A stretch of DNA of 64,000 nucleotides, taken from contig JACGCM010000560.1 in the NCBI GenBank assembly GCA_014058105.1, positions 930,001 to 994,000 of the forward strand, given 5' to 3'. Origin of the DNA: Kingdonia uniflora (taxonomy: Eukaryota > Streptophyta > Magnoliopsida > Ranunculales > Circaeasteraceae). Position numbers and translations under genes: made by a program. Positions 10,741-21,909 of the stretch are shown in pieces; positions within the stretch are counted from its first letter, which is position 1; each line of letters starts with the position of its first letter. The notes below the pieces were generated by a model that saw nothing but the letters and a program-made list of their open reading frames with translations, ran no database searches and had not been told where the DNA came from.

Positions 10741-12330
10741 AGCTCATTCATCGAAGGGCTTGATAGGTGGATCTTCTGTAAGTTTGTCTCTGAGATCAAG
10801 ATCGTGTTCCTCCCAGTCTGGATCTTCAACAAAAAAATCTGCTAGAAAATTAGTAACCGCTTAACCTTTTTTTGAATGGCTTTGTTTGAAATTGATATCA
10901 TGTTCTCCCAAACTCAAGGACCATTGTTGTACTCGTCATAATTTTTCTTTCTTAGATAAAACTTCTCGAAGTGGATAGTTCATAATAACTTTGGCTGAAT
11001 GAGCTTGGATGTAGTGCTTGAGCATCTGTGAAGTGTAAACAAGGGTTAGGAGCTATTCGATCTTGAAGTATTTTGTCTCTGCTAGAGTTAGGGTTTTCCT
11101 GATAAAATATACCATCTTCTCAACCTTCCCCTCAAGTCAAATGAATGTCAAGCTAAGAATATTTTCTATAACTATGAGTTAGATGATTAATTCTTCATTA
11201 TCCATTAAGGTGCTCATGATGGGAGACTTCCTTAGATAGTATTTGAGTTCTTAAAAAGCTATTTCGCATTCTTCTGTCCAATTAATCTCTTCATTGGGTT
11301 AAACTTTTCCTTGCTTGGTACATCCTTGAAATAACAAGAACAACCATTAGTATCGATATGAAGACTTAGAGACAATCCTATTGATATCGGCGATCGGGCA
11401 AGCAAGCTTTCAAACTTATTTATTTGTTTTCGGAGATGGCATATTGAGTAGAACAAGAATTTGATCAGGGTCAGCCTCAATCCCTTTCTTGTTGATAAAA
11501 TGTCCTAGGAACTTGCCCGAGTGTACTCCAAATTGATATTTATCAGGGTTGAGCTACATTCGGTACGAGCGTAAAATTTGGAAGATCGCATTGAGATCGG
11601 TGATATGATCCTTCGTCTGTAAGCTTTTGCAGAGTAGATCATCAATGTATACTTCAACGGTTTTTTCCAAGTGTGCTTTGAACATTGTTGTTTTTATTCT
11701 TTGATAAGTCACTCCAGTGTTTTTCAGTCAGAAAGGCAAGACTATGTAATAGTAGAGCCATCTTTTTGTGATGAAAGTGGTATTTTCCTTATCATCGTCT
11801 AAAAAGGGTATCAGATTGTATCTGGAAGCAGCATCCATCAAAGATAATAGTTCATGTTCTGCCGTTGAATTAAGAATTTGATGAATGATTAGAATAAGAA
11901 AACTATTTTTTAGAGTGTGTTTGTTTAGATCTGTAAAATCCACGCAAACTCAGACATTCCCATTCTTCTTTGGAACAACGACAATGTTAAAGATCCAATC
12001 TGGGTAGTTAGCTTCTTGAATGAATCCGACTTTGATCAATTTATTGATTGCATTGTTGACTTGATTTTGGAGACGAGGTGATAGTCTTCTCTATTTCTGT
12101 TTGATTGCCATTGCATTATTGTTGATGCTCGATCTGTGACATGACTTGGCTGGATTGACTCCTGGCATTTCTTTGAAAGTCCAAGCAAAGATGTCTCGGT
12201 TCATCTGTAAAAAATGAACGGGGGACTCCTTTTCATGTTAGGCCAGTTTGGTACCAATATAAGTATCTCTGCTAGATCCATCAATATTTATGTATTTTGT
12301 AGGTTCTTTTGTTGAAGGCTGGTCATCGGT
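10741..12330 (-). pseudogene. Element A reverse transcriptase remnant
   Basis: Readable blocks in order are an N-terminal WTFKEMPGVNPAKS-like segment (12200-12130), the fingers motif PKKNG then VCVDFTDLNKH (11975-11910), DAASRYNLIPF (11840-11800), and the palm motif VEVYIDDLLCKS (around 11630-11660). The YIDD catalytic motif is preserved. The connection region follows to ADFFVEDPDWEEHD near 10800, equivalent to the segment before RNase H in element B. At least ten stops and several frameshifts are present. It copied the element RNA into DNA in the past. Confidence 0.85.
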
Positions 12331-12348
12331 GTGACTAGCTTTCTGTAA

Positions 12349-12711
12349 TTACAATGCAGCAAATCTGTCAGATGTGTCGAGTATGGCAAAGATGGTATTT
12401 TTGTAAGCTCGTGAGAGCTTTTGACTGCCTTTAATTTTATAGATGTCGTCGTTGTGCTTTAAGCAAAGTTCTTGATAGAACATAGAAGCGATTGCTTCCA
12501 TGTTGTGAATCCAACAGTGGCCCATAATCCCTAAGTAACGAGATTTGGCGTTAACGATGTAGAAAATGATATCGATTGTGGCAGGTCCAATGGTGATGGG
12601 CAGGATGATCTTGCATACTTCGACTTGAACTACTTTAACTTGCATCTTATAACTTCCATTCTTGTATCCTTCAAGGTCAATAATATACTTGTGCATTCTC
12701 CCATCTTTCAA
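12349..12711 (-). pseudogene. Element A protease-RT linker remnant
   Basis: A 120-residue open frame lies between gag and RT. It holds SRYLGIMGHCWIHNMEAI, which corresponds to the conserved ILGRPWLH-type stretch just after the aspartic protease in Tat elements and to ILGHDRLHAIKAIPSTYYQ in element B. I do not see the catalytic Asp-Thr/Ser-Gly, so the active-site portion seems deleted or mutated. The frame is long for this decayed element. Confidence 0.65.
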
Positions 12712-14228
12712 AATTTATTCTAGCAACCTCTGTAAAGCATAACAGTTGTATGTTGCATGGCGAGTTACCTTGTGATGCATTCAATGTGGTATGCCTATAA
12801 TCGGTTCCAGTGGTTGAGATACACAATAGAACTTGTCTTTCTTCGGCATGGGAAAAATTGATAAGATCCGGACATTCATCTTGGTGAGGATCGGCTTGGG
12901 AAATAAATTACCTTTCAGAGATTTGCCTGTGCTTGCTTTAGCTCGCTTTTGATCACCTTAGTACTCCTTCGGTTCACTATTGCGCTCTTTGTTTTGACCT
13001 TTCGTGGTTAGGAAAAATTTAGTAGATTTATGCCATTCTGTTATCATCCTTTCCAGGCTGACATATCCATTGACCTTGGTAATCATGTCTTCCAAGGTTG
13101 AGGGTTTATTTAAGAAGAGATGTTCCTTCACATTGTAATCGATCGGTAGTGCATTGGCAAACGCATAAATGGCTATTTTCTGATCGAGATTGTCAACTTT
13201 TCATGCGAGCTCCAAAAATTTCTTTGCAAAGAACTCGAGTTGCTCTCCTTAAGACTGTTTAAGGCTAATAAGAGAGTATAAATTTTCTTCTTTCTCTTTA
13301 TTGTGATCATATATCTTGACGAAGATCTTCTATAGTTGGTCGAATGTGAGGATGAAATATTCAGGTAGAGCATGGAACCACCGGAGCGGTTCTCCGAGTA
13401 GGTTGGTGGCGTACAGACGACATAGATTATGGTTTAAATTTGAATATAATTCTACTGAATTACGAAATTGCTAAATGTTCTCCTTCGGATTAGTGACTTT
13501 GTATTTTTATATCTTGGGAGCATGGAACTCTGCTGGTACCTCCATATCAAATAACTCTTTTACAATCGGACTACCTTGCAACTTTATTAAATTAAATATA
13601 TTGCCTAGAGTTTGAGCTTCAATCAGCTCCTTGATACGTTGATCCATGTATTCTTGTGTGACGTACTGATGTGGTGCATGAGTGACTTGGCATGCTAGTC
13701 AGGGATTATGAGTACCGGTGCCCTCACTCAAGTGTTTACGAGTTGGTATCTTGGGTTGAGGTCGTTGCTCCTCTTCTTGGCACTTAGAAGGCCGACGCCC
13801 TCTACTGATGTTGGACTGATCTTCGCATCATAAATGAATTGAAGTTTGTGGGATATTATGAAGACCTCTGGAAATGGCTTTGCTAGTTGCTCCTGGAGGT
13901 CCTAATCTTTCCCGTGCAAAAACTTAGGAGTTCGCCGGGATTTGGTCACGTCTCTGGTAAGGGGAGTTAGTTGATTGCTTTGCAAAGCTTGCAAGGCAGT
14001 CTGTATTATTGTCATATGTTCTTCATATCGCTTAAATTCTATTTGACGAGCTTGATATTCGCTCTCTAGCTCTTGTTCACGGAGCTCACGGCCATGTATC
14101 AACTGATACTCACGGTCATTGTGTTTTTCTGTCTATGCGTGTAGGTTCGCTCTTAGTTCAGAAAGGTAATCAGGTTCGACTGAAAGATCAAGCTGGACTT
14201 CTGCTGCTGGTCGCTTGGTAGTCACCAT
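12712..14228 (-). pseudogene. Element A gag remnant
   Basis: The start is the minus-strand ATG at 14228, chosen because element E begins the same way at 46299 (MVTxxRP). A charged helical segment follows (EQELESEYQARQIEFKRYEE, 14080-14020). The capsid-like part reads LGEPLRWFHALPEYF (13410-13360), then AIYAFANALPIDYN and MITKVNGYVSLERM (13180-13060). The C-terminal basic region precedes the protease linker. About fifteen stops interrupt it. Gag would build the particle. Confidence 0.8.
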
Positions 14229-14290
14229 GATTGGAAATGGATAGTCGAGTAATTATAAGCCTTAGGATATCATGGAAATGTATTTTTTCC

Positions 14291-14306
14291 TACAGACGGT
14301 GCCAAA
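14291..14306 (-). other. Primer binding site of element A
   Basis: Minus-strand TTTGGCACCGTCTGTA lies immediately after the 5' LTR. It differs at a single internal position, plus its last base, from the sites of elements B and J, and sets the element's orientation. Confidence 0.75.
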
Positions 14307-14854
14307 TGTAATGGCCTAATTTCGTAATAGATCGAAATAGCTCTAAATTAGCTCTTAAACCAAATGTACTTGGGACAAAAATTAGTATAACACAATATAG
14401 AAATGACACAGGTGATTAGAGTAGAAACCTTTGAATATATAAAAGCCACGACCTTAGCCTGAGGATTTAGTAACTGTAACCTTTATTGCATAAGGCTGAC
14501 ATTTTGATTACAAGTTTTATTATTTCTTGGGCTAGAAAAACTTAGTCTTGAAGTGTAAAATCTCCGATCCTTTAGCCTCTGGAACTTATTTTTTTTATAG
14601 ACCTTACTCTCAGCTTGTTTTCATGAATAAGCACGTTCTCCTAAAAATAGGGTCACTTGGCAATTGGGTTTGTAACTGCTAGTTAGTGGTAGACTGGTAA
14701 CTTTGACTTGTTCATATTTTTTGTAGTGCTTGATCCACATTCTTTATCAGCTCGTGGTCCAGGTGTCATAGCTGATTGTGTGTCACGTAGATAATGCGTG
14801 AGTCTGGAATTAAGATAATTCAAGCTTGGACAACTCGAGGAATAGGTCCTTATA
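14307..14854 (-). repeat. 5' LTR of element A
   Basis: A 548-bp LTR in minus orientation, from TATAAGGACC at 14854 to GGCCATTACA at 14307. It is followed on the right by the target duplication GAAGT (14855-14859) and then the interrupted gag. A TATAAAAAA on the minus strand near 14590-14600 is a likely promoter element. It matches 550-1090 and the LTR of E (46378-46952). Confidence 0.85.
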
Positions 14855-15389
14855 GAAGTCCTATAGGAAATGTCACAAAGTTGGAAGTTTGAGTTAGAAG
14901 GAGTTTAAGGTGTTGGTGAGGAATTAAATTTATCTTATTGGGTATGAGCAAGAGAAATGGTTCAAATAGCTTAATTTGTGCCAAAAGTATAGGCAATCCG
15001 TACAAGAGTTCATTACGGAGTTTCATAACTAAGCCTTGGTTTTGGACATTGATGTGGACGAGTATAATGTGTTTATGAAGTATATCTGATTCTATTAGAA
15101 AGGAGCTTAAGCTATTTAATCTGGAGAATATCAAAGATGTTACCGTAAAAGTAATTGCTATTAAAGGCAAGTACTTGAAGAGTGACAAAAAAGGCGACAA
15201 AATAAGTTGGGGTACAAGTCTAGTTGGAAGAATGAGCACAAAGGGGAGTCCAAAGGAGAGGGGTCTTCATCCAAGAGAATTACTACAGTCATTATAAGGC
15301 AAATGGGCACATTTCAAATAAATATTGGAAACTTCACCCGGAGCTTAGGCCAAAGAAGGAGAGGAGCAAGAGAGAGAAACGCACACTAG
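14855..15389 (+). pseudogene. Ty3/gypsy gag remnant (family 3), 3' part
   Basis: This continues the gag of 1-549 after removal of element A. It parallels 17880-18415 of element C: the capsid-like region, then LKLFNLENIKDVTVKVIAI and KGKYLKSDKKG. A zinc-knuckle region survives only in part (KANGHISNKYWKLHPELRP), with the expected cysteines replaced by Tyr, so nucleic-acid binding by this domain would be lost. The match ends at 15389, after KRERR, where the sequence becomes non-coding. Confidence 0.78.
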
Positions 15390-16640
15390 CCCTTTCTACA
15401 CTCACTTAACTTTTTATTCATCCATGGCAACTCTCTACTTGGTCTGTGGTAAAACTGAAGTTTTTGTGCAGTGACTTAACATTTTCTGCACCATTCAGCA
15501 CTTTCAGCACTGACTCAAAAAAAAGTAAATGAGCAACATAAAACATAAAATTCTCCACATCGCTCACCTAGAGTTAATCAATGGATATTCTAAAGATCTT
15601 ACACTAATCAATAACATAAAAGTGTTATTTAATGACATACTTCTTGGTATGGCGAAAAATTTCATGGAAAATAATTTGTGAATCACAAAAATATGGGGGA
15701 ATGTCTAAGTGTTCTGGTTAACAATACTAATCAAATAAATAGGGTTGCTCATAAAAACATTTAGATGCGCAAAAGTTGTATAATCAATAACGTTGAGAAT
15801 ACTTTTAATACAATAAAGAGTAAAGTCACTATAGTTTCTACATTTTCAATATAGTTTTTTTATCAGTTCTTAAGTTATTTGTGTAGCAGTTTCTTGGCTT
15901 CTAAGTTCTAAATTAAGGACCAAAGATGAATCACGGGTCTGACATAACGATAACTTTATGAAACTACAATGATATATAGTCATGTAAGCACATAAAAGGT
16001 CGCACATGAAATCCTAGCTTCAAACACCTAACATAAAAAGAAGGTCAAAGCCCTAATCCACTTCACCCACAAACATAACACCAACATCTGTATCCTCAAT
16101 ATGTCGGGCAATGTTTCTAATGCGACTTTCAGACACCCCATTTCACAAATACTAATTAGACAGGATTATTCATAAAGGGTTGCGTAACAAATACTAATTA
16201 GACAGGATTTGCGACGCTGTTTATAAGTTTTATACATACTCCCCGGGATTGTAGGGTGAATAATAATTCTCTAGAATCCCCATTATAGTCGAAGAAGACC
16301 CGAATAATCATAATAATAGTTCTCTAGAATCCTTAATGTATTTAGTCCCACAATGAGAAGGTGGAGTGAAGCTAGAGACAATGAGAAGATAAAATAGTGT
16401 TGGCTCTTACTTGGAAACATACCTTTTTTTACTTTCTTTGAATTTTTATTTTTATATTTTCTTCTACTAGATAAGCATAATTTTTATAGATCTTTAAAAC
16501 GATGCAGGGAAAGAGAGAGAATCAGTATAAATGAAAGGGAGCAAAAGCTTTACTAAGAAAGAACATATGACATCCCAACTAGGTTGGCACATCATATGCC
16601 TCCAAATCATTTACAAAGATTTTAAAATATTATATATTGG
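15390..16640. other. Gene-less stretch
   Basis: No coding region or family is recognisable. It is AT-rich with a 23-bp direct repeat (16145-16167 and 16187-16209) and two copies of TTCTCTAGAATCC about 52 bp apart (16269, 16321). It probably represents old intergenic DNA or unrecognised repeat. Confidence 0.5.
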
Positions 16641-16652
16641 GGACCTCAATCT

Positions 16653-17095
16653 TCATGATAAACTCTGCCTTCCATCATACCAAGCTAACATTCCAGGAGG
16701 CAGTCTGGTTCCTTCTTTTGCTACAGAATCAGCTGAGGAGTTTACTTCTCTCCATATTGTGGTTATCCTTGTCCTTGTAAATTTGGGCTTCAGTTTGTTC
16801 CATCTTAGCTGGAGAGCCCAAGGTAGAGATTCTGAATTAATGGCATCACAAGGAGATGAAGAATCAGTTATCACCCATATCTTATCATAGCCCAACCTAG
16901 TTGCTTGTTCCATAGATTCCACCATAGAGATGCACTCAGCTTGGAAGGCAGTGGGCATAGCCATATTTATCACCATTACTCCAATAACCTCACTGTTGTG
17001 ATCTCTAAAATTAGATCCACACCCACTAAACCAAGGGTTCCCTAAAGAAGCCCTGCCACATGAAATTTTGATTTCATTTATAGCTAGAGCCAGTC
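16653..17095 (-). pseudogene. LINE-type RNase H domain remnant
   Basis: The minus-strand frame reads GRASLGNPWFSGCGSNFRDH (17050-16990) and then continues from the ATG at 16976 for 107 residues. It has the RNase H blocks AFQAECISMVESMEQA (Glu), KIWVITDSSSP (Asp) and ITTIWREVNSSADSVAKEG (Asp). This is the RVT_3-type RNase H found at the C-terminus of plant non-LTR retrotransposons and in related plant proteins. The first catalytic Asp site (expected CNTDGAS) reads SCGRAS, so it is lost. No reverse transcriptase or endonuclease precedes it. The likely source is a 5'-truncated LINE. Confidence 0.75.
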
Positions 17096-17374
17096 AATAG
17101 CAAGACTGAGCATACTTACCTAGACGGGGTCTATGGGAAATTATAAAGGTCCATGGCCTAGGTTAGTGACCTTCATTGCACTTTGGAGGGGCGCTCACCT
17201 AAGATATCTTCAAGTGGGATAGTCTATGTCATAATTTGTTACTGAGGGGGTATGAGTTCGCACGACCCCTACCAATCTCTAATATAATGGATAACCACTT
17301 CTTTGCTATTCTACTTTTATTAATTTTGCACAACCTTCAGCCCCTATAAATTTTAATGTTTTTATTATAGTGAG

Positions 17375-17474
17375 TGATCCAGGAGGATCTATAGATCAAT
17401 CTGAAGATCGATCCCTTTAAAAAGATGCCATCCCGTTCGAATGAACCTTGGATTCGTTCGAACGGGATATGTGA
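17375..17474 (+). repeat. 5' LTR remnant of element C
   Basis: The segment begins TGATCC and aligns with the first 110 bp of the 3' LTR, including AAAAAGATGCCATC and the paired TTCGAA palindromes (17436-17441 and 17457-17462). The rest of the LTR and the primer binding site are deleted, so the sequence goes straight into gag. Confidence 0.75.
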
Positions 17475-18495
17475 GAAATGACAGTTTCTGACATTACTAC
17501 TACTCTAGGGGAGTTGGTAGAACAATTACGTTTTGCAAACCTCGTGAATACTTCCGCTTTGGTGAAACAGTGAGACCGTATGAAGAAGAAAAGAGGAGCG
17601 AAGGTGGATAGAGACGGTAGTACCGAGGAGGTTGATAGTGATTTTAGTGATGCCAATTCCGTTGAGGAGAGATCGGTTATGGGGAAGTTAATGAATCCTA
17701 TGTGGAATCTTCAGATCGATTTTAAAATCAAAATTTCAGTATTCGACGGTTTAATCGATCTTGGGAAGTTGGATACTTAGTTAGATAGGTTAGAGACCAA
17801 TTTTTCAGTTTACGAATACTCCAATGCTAAAAAAATATGTTTCTCGGTATTAAAATTCAGAAGTCATGCACTCTCATGGTGGAAGTCCTATCGGAAATAT
17901 CACGAAGTAGGAAACTTAGGTTGGAAAGAGTTTAAGGTGTTGGTGAGGAAGCAATTTTATCTGATTGGGTATGAGTAAGAAAGATGGTTCAAATGGCACA
18001 ATTTATGCTAAAAGTATGGGCAATCCGTACAAGGGTTCACTACAAAGTTTCATAATAAAGCTTTGGTTTTGGACATTGATGTAGACGAGTATGAGGTGTT
18101 CATAAAGTATATGGGGGGTTTGTCGGAGTCCATTAGAAGTGAGTTGAAGCTCTTTACTATAGAGAATATTGAAGACGATATCGTAAAAGTAATTACAATT
18201 GAAGGCAAGTACTTGAAGAGTGACAAGAAAGACGACAAGAACAAGTTGGGGTACAAGTCCAGTTGAATGACTGACCACAAGGGAGAGTCCAAAGGAGAAG
18301 GGTCTTCATCTAGGGGTAATCACTATTGTCATTGTAGCGCAAATGGGCACATTTATGATAAATGCTAGAAACTTCACCCGGAGCTTAGGCCAAAGGAGGA
18401 GCGGAGAAAGAGAGAGAAACGTATACTAACCACAAAGATTATTGATATTCCGGATTTAGATAAGCCAAATCCTCAACTTAGCCTTATGTTTTAAT
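17475..18495 (+). pseudogene. Element C gag remnant
   Basis: An N-terminal acidic linker (EEVDSDFSDANSVEER) is followed by the capsid-like domain: FDGLIDLGKLDT, LETNFSVYEYSNAKK, FRSHALSWWKSYRKY and GYE.ERWFKW. The best frame is 18063-18266 (VLDIDVDEYEVFIKY through EGKYLKSDKKDDK). A zinc knuckle is present around 18318-18370 (CHCSANGHIYDKC), but the first pair is spaced C-X-C instead of C-X2-C. A basic tail KEERRKRERR ends it. Stops at 17778, 17976, 18264 and 18368 disable it. It is the best guide for the split gag at 1-549 and 14855-15389. Confidence 0.85.
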
Positions 18496-18519
18496 AACCT
18501 ACGAGTACCAAGGAGACAA

Positions 18520-18957
18520 GTCGGGAAGAATTTTTTCGTGTTAGCATTAAAGTAAAGCAGAGTTTAGTAGAGGTCATCATTGATCTGGGTAGTCAGAAGA
18601 ATTTGATCTCTAAGGCGGTGGTAAAGAAGATGGGTTTGGCTATTACGGTTCATCATAAGCCATATGGTTTGGGTTAGATTCAGAAAGATGCAGATTTGAA
18701 TATCACGAAGCAGTGTATGTTCAAGTTTGTGATTACTAAAAAGTTTATTGACGAAGTGACGTGTGTGGTGGTTCTTTTAGATGTGTGTCAAGTCATCTTA
18801 AGTAGCCCTTATCTTTGAGATCGAGATGCGATTCTTTACCGTAGAGCTCACAAGTACCGTCTTGTGAAGGAAGGGAATGAGTTTCATATAAATACTTGTA
18901 AGGAACATGTCACCGCCAATAATTTAGTAACGGCGACACAGGCGAAGAAGTTGGTTA
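18520..18957 (+). pseudogene. Element C protease remnant
   Basis: The frame reads SLVEVIIDLGSQKNLISKAV at 18560-18615. This is the retropepsin site in which the usual Asp-Ser/Thr-Gly is Asp-Leu-Gly. DVCQVILSSPYL follows (18780-18820), the conserved hydrophobic C-terminal block of the family. The protease would cleave the Gag-Pol precursor. Stops at 18676 and 18819 break it. It runs on towards RT without a gap. Confidence 0.75.
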
Positions 18958-19890
18958 ATGCGAGCAACAAGTTTTGCTTTGTTGCTGGAAAGACTCGTTC
19001 AGGAGGGTTCGTCGGCTAAGGTGTTGTCTACTTTGGCAATATCTCCTAAGCAACAAATCGAAATAGGGATGCTTCAAGTGGAGTATAAAGACATATTTTT
19101 GTGCATAGATGGGATGCCGCGCAAGAGAGATGTAGACCATGATACCACATTGGTGAATGGTGAGCCACTATCCAATATTTGGTTGTATCAATCTTTTGTA
19201 ACCGAGTATGGTGAGATCAAGAAACAGGTACAAGAACTCCTTGAGCAAGGGGTTATTAATCCAAGTTTTTCACCTTGTGGTTCAGCAGTGTTATTGGTAC
19301 CAAAGAAAGATGGGTCTTGGAAAATGTGTGTGGATTATCGAGTACTGAACATGATTATTGTAAAGAATCGTTCTCTGATTCCACAGATTGATGAACTTTT
19401 AGATGAGTTGCAGAAAACTCGGTTTTTCACAAAGCTGGATCTTAAGTCGGGTTACTATCAGGGAAGAAGATACTTGGAAGACTTCTTTCAAGACCAATCA
19501 AGGACTCTTTGAGTGGTTGGTGATGCCTTTTAGGTTATGCAATGCTCTAGAAACATTTATGCGGTTGATGAATAAGGTACTTCGTACTTTTATTGACGAT
19601 TTCATGATTATATATTTTGATGAGATCCTAATATATAATCAAACATGGGAGGAGCACCTCGTGCATATTCGTAAAATGTTGGAAGCATTGCGATCACAAC
19701 AATTCTTTCTAAATGGGAAGAAGGAGCTAGTATATTTGGGTTTTATTGTTGGTGTCGGTGAGCTTAAGGTAAATTCAGAGAAGGTCTCGGTCATTACTGA
19801 TTGGCCTAGACCCCGTACAATAATGGAAGTTAAAGTTTTATGGGTTCCTGTCAGTATTTACAAAAGTTTATTCGACATTTATCACAGATA
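18958..19890 (+). pseudogene. Element C reverse transcriptase, one frameshift
   Basis: The first open frame (18958-19512) holds the fingers block VLLVPKKDGSWKMCVDYRVL and LDLKSGYYQ. A frameshift near 19455 moves the reading to the frame ending at 19891, with RIREEDTWKTSF, WLVMPFRLCNA and the palm motif IIYFDEILIYN. The catalytic YxDD is YFDE, so the second Asp is replaced and the enzyme should be inactive. Length and motif order fit Ty3/gypsy RT. It is the best preserved pol segment of family 3 in the window. Confidence 0.88.
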
Positions 19891-20525
19891 GCCGCACCGT
19901 TGCATTTCTTGACAAAGGCCGGTGTAAAGTTTGTTTGGGAAGATCACCATGAGAAGACTTTTTAATTGCGGAAGCGCAAGATTATGAATATGCCAGTGTT
20001 AGCATTGCCTAATTTGCAGCGGCCCTTTGAAGTCGAAATAGATACGTCTGACTATGTATTAGGGGCAGTTCTATTACATGATGGGAGGCCAGTTGCTTGC
20101 CATTTTAAGATTCTTATAGGAGCAGTACGCAACTATCCTACCTACGATAAGGAGTTTTACGCATTATATCAATCAATGAAGTATTAGCGGAGTTAGTTAT
20201 TGGGGAAGGAGGTTGTTATACATTCCGATCACAAACCATTACTGTTCATATCTATGCAGTCTAAGCTCCAGCAGGCTCGCGCGCATGAAGTGAATGTCGT
20301 ATCTATAATAATTTACCCTTATGATCAAGTATAAGAAAGAAGTGGACAATAAAATGGCTGATATGTTATCTCGACCCCTATTGCCAACTACTTTCGCTTT
20401 GTTGGTAGCTATGCAAATACAGCCAATTATTCATTCTGATTATGTTATATGGTATAACGATGGCACGGAGCTCAGTGTGATTTACCAAAAGTTGCTGCAA
20501 GGCAGACATGCGAGTATGTATTGAA
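19891..20525 (+). pseudogene. Element C RNase H remnant
   Basis: Blocks in order are FEVEIDTSDYVLGAVLLHDG (first Asp, 20030-20090), YDKEFYALYQSMKY (Glu, 20140-20185), VVIHSDHKPLLF (Asp, 20215-20250) and NKMADMLSRP (final Asp, 20345-20375). All four metal-binding positions are therefore present by eye. A stop at 20186 and a frameshift near 20320 interrupt it. This is the ordinary Ty3/gypsy RNase H, unlike the archaeal-like type in elements A and B. Confidence 0.8.
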
Positions 20526-21757
20526 GGATGGTTTGATTTACAAGGGCAGTCTACTATGTATTCCTGAAGGTAGAGACCGTTTGCATTGGATTCGAGAGGT
20601 GCATTGTTCCCGGGTGGCAAGTCATTTCGGGGTTGAGAAGACTCTTCTGAATTTGTGGTGCTACATCTATTAGTCAAAGATGCAGGCATATGTTGCTCGT
20701 GTGGTTTGTAGTTACGTACTATACAATACATCGAAGCCTTCAATTCGCAAGTTAGGACTGCATTTACCATTACCAGTTCCTAGCCGACCTTGGAAGAGCA
20801 TTTCGATGGATTTTATGAGTGGTTGGCCCATGACCAAGTGTAAAAATAACTATTTGTTTGTGGTGGTAGATCGATTCAGCAGGATGATTGTTCTTATTCC
20901 ATACCAGAAGACGGTCACCGGGGAAGGAGCAGTGCGATTATTTTTCAGAGACGTCTAGAGGTATTTCAACCTACCTTCTTCTATTATTTTTGATAGAGAT
21001 AGCCGTTTTTGGGGCATTTCTTGAGATCTTTATGGGGAATGATGGACACTAAGTTAAAGAGAAATACCACCTTTAATCTGCAGACTGACGGGCAAACAGA
21101 GGTAGTTAGCCGCACTTTGGTTCACTTATTACGGGGATTCCATTCTAAGCATCCTAAGACTTGGGATGAGAGTTTACCCTATCTTCAATTTAAGTTTAAC
21201 TAGGCAATTCATGGTTTCCATTTGAAGTTTGTCTGGATTACATGCTTCAAAGCCCTTTTGATTTGGCTTTTAGTTTTAGCGATAAGACATTATCAGGGAA
21301 AAAGGAAGAGGAGCACGTTAAAGCTGAGTGTTTCATTAAGAGGATATACAAGGTTTATGAGACGGTTGGGGTGCAATTGAAGAAGACTCAAGCAAAGGAT
21401 AAGGCTCGCCACGACAAGCATCGGGTTAAGTATACTTTTCAAGAGGGCGACCTAGTTTGGTTGCATTTGGGTAAGGAATGGCTAAAGGGAGAAGGGAAGA
21501 AACTCAAGCCTATCTCCTATGGTCCGTTCACTATACTCAAGAAGATTTGTGGAAATGCATTCCAATTGGAATTGCCACATTTCATGAAGATGTATTATAT
21601 GACTAATACCGAGCATTTGAAGCTGTTTGAGCCAACTCTTTTAGATGAAAACTTTACAATCGACACTCGCCTACCATTAGTTGATGACTTATGGATGGAA
21701 AAAGAAGATCCATTGCAGGAGGATAGTATTCAAGAGAGGAAAGGTCATGCCACATGA
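20526..21757 (+). pseudogene. Element C integrase remnant
   Basis: The N-terminal zinc region reads VHCSRVASHFGVEKTLLN. The catalytic core has PWKSISMDFMSGWP (Asp), IIFDRDSRFWG (Asp) and TDGQTEVVSRTL (Glu), so the DDE triad is present although in different frames (20680-20958, 21009-21203). The C-terminal part (21242-21757) carries RVKYTFQEGDLVWLHLGKEW and GPFTILKKICGNAFQLELP, the GPY/F-type module. Stops at about 20670, 20957 and 21201 and a frameshift near 21000 break it. It would insert cDNA into chromosomes. Confidence 0.85.
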
Positions 21758-21894
21758 TGGAGTAATGTTAAGTCTTTCTGAGTTAGGATGAAAGCTCAAC
21801 TACCTAGCAAGTCGAAGTGGTACAACAGGGAATTGGGCAAGACCGCAATTCCCCAACTCCAGCTATATCTTGAGGAGTAGGAACTCAAGGCTCC

Positions 21895-21909
21895 TAAAGG
21901 GGGGAGCCA
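21895..21909 (+). other. Polypurine tract of element C
   Basis: The run AAAGGGGGGAGCCA lies directly before the 3' LTR start TGATCTAGG. It is the primer site for plus-strand DNA synthesis. Confidence 0.75.

Larger units (their letters stand above)
550..14854 (-). mobile_element. Tat-like Ty3/gypsy LTR retrotransposon A
   Basis: The element has LTRs at 550-1090 (3') and 14307-14854 (5'), both read on the minus strand, flanked by the 5-bp duplication GAAGT (545-549 and 14855-14859). Going down in coordinates from the 5' LTR there is a primer-binding-site-like TTTGGCACCGTCTGTA, then gag, protease-linker, RT, RNase H and integrase, which is Ty3/gypsy order. The RNase H with an NNATEYE-type motif, the long region after integrase, and reverse-strand coding remnants there fit the Tat lineage. 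Element J is inserted within it (2413-5041). All ORFs are broken. It landed inside an older gag of family 3. Element E (45755-46952) is a fragment of the same family. Confidence 0.85.

Noticed and set aside
16531..16890. 119-residue plus-strand frame
   Set aside because: It is the shadow of the minus-strand LINE-type RNase H, which has clear motif blocks.
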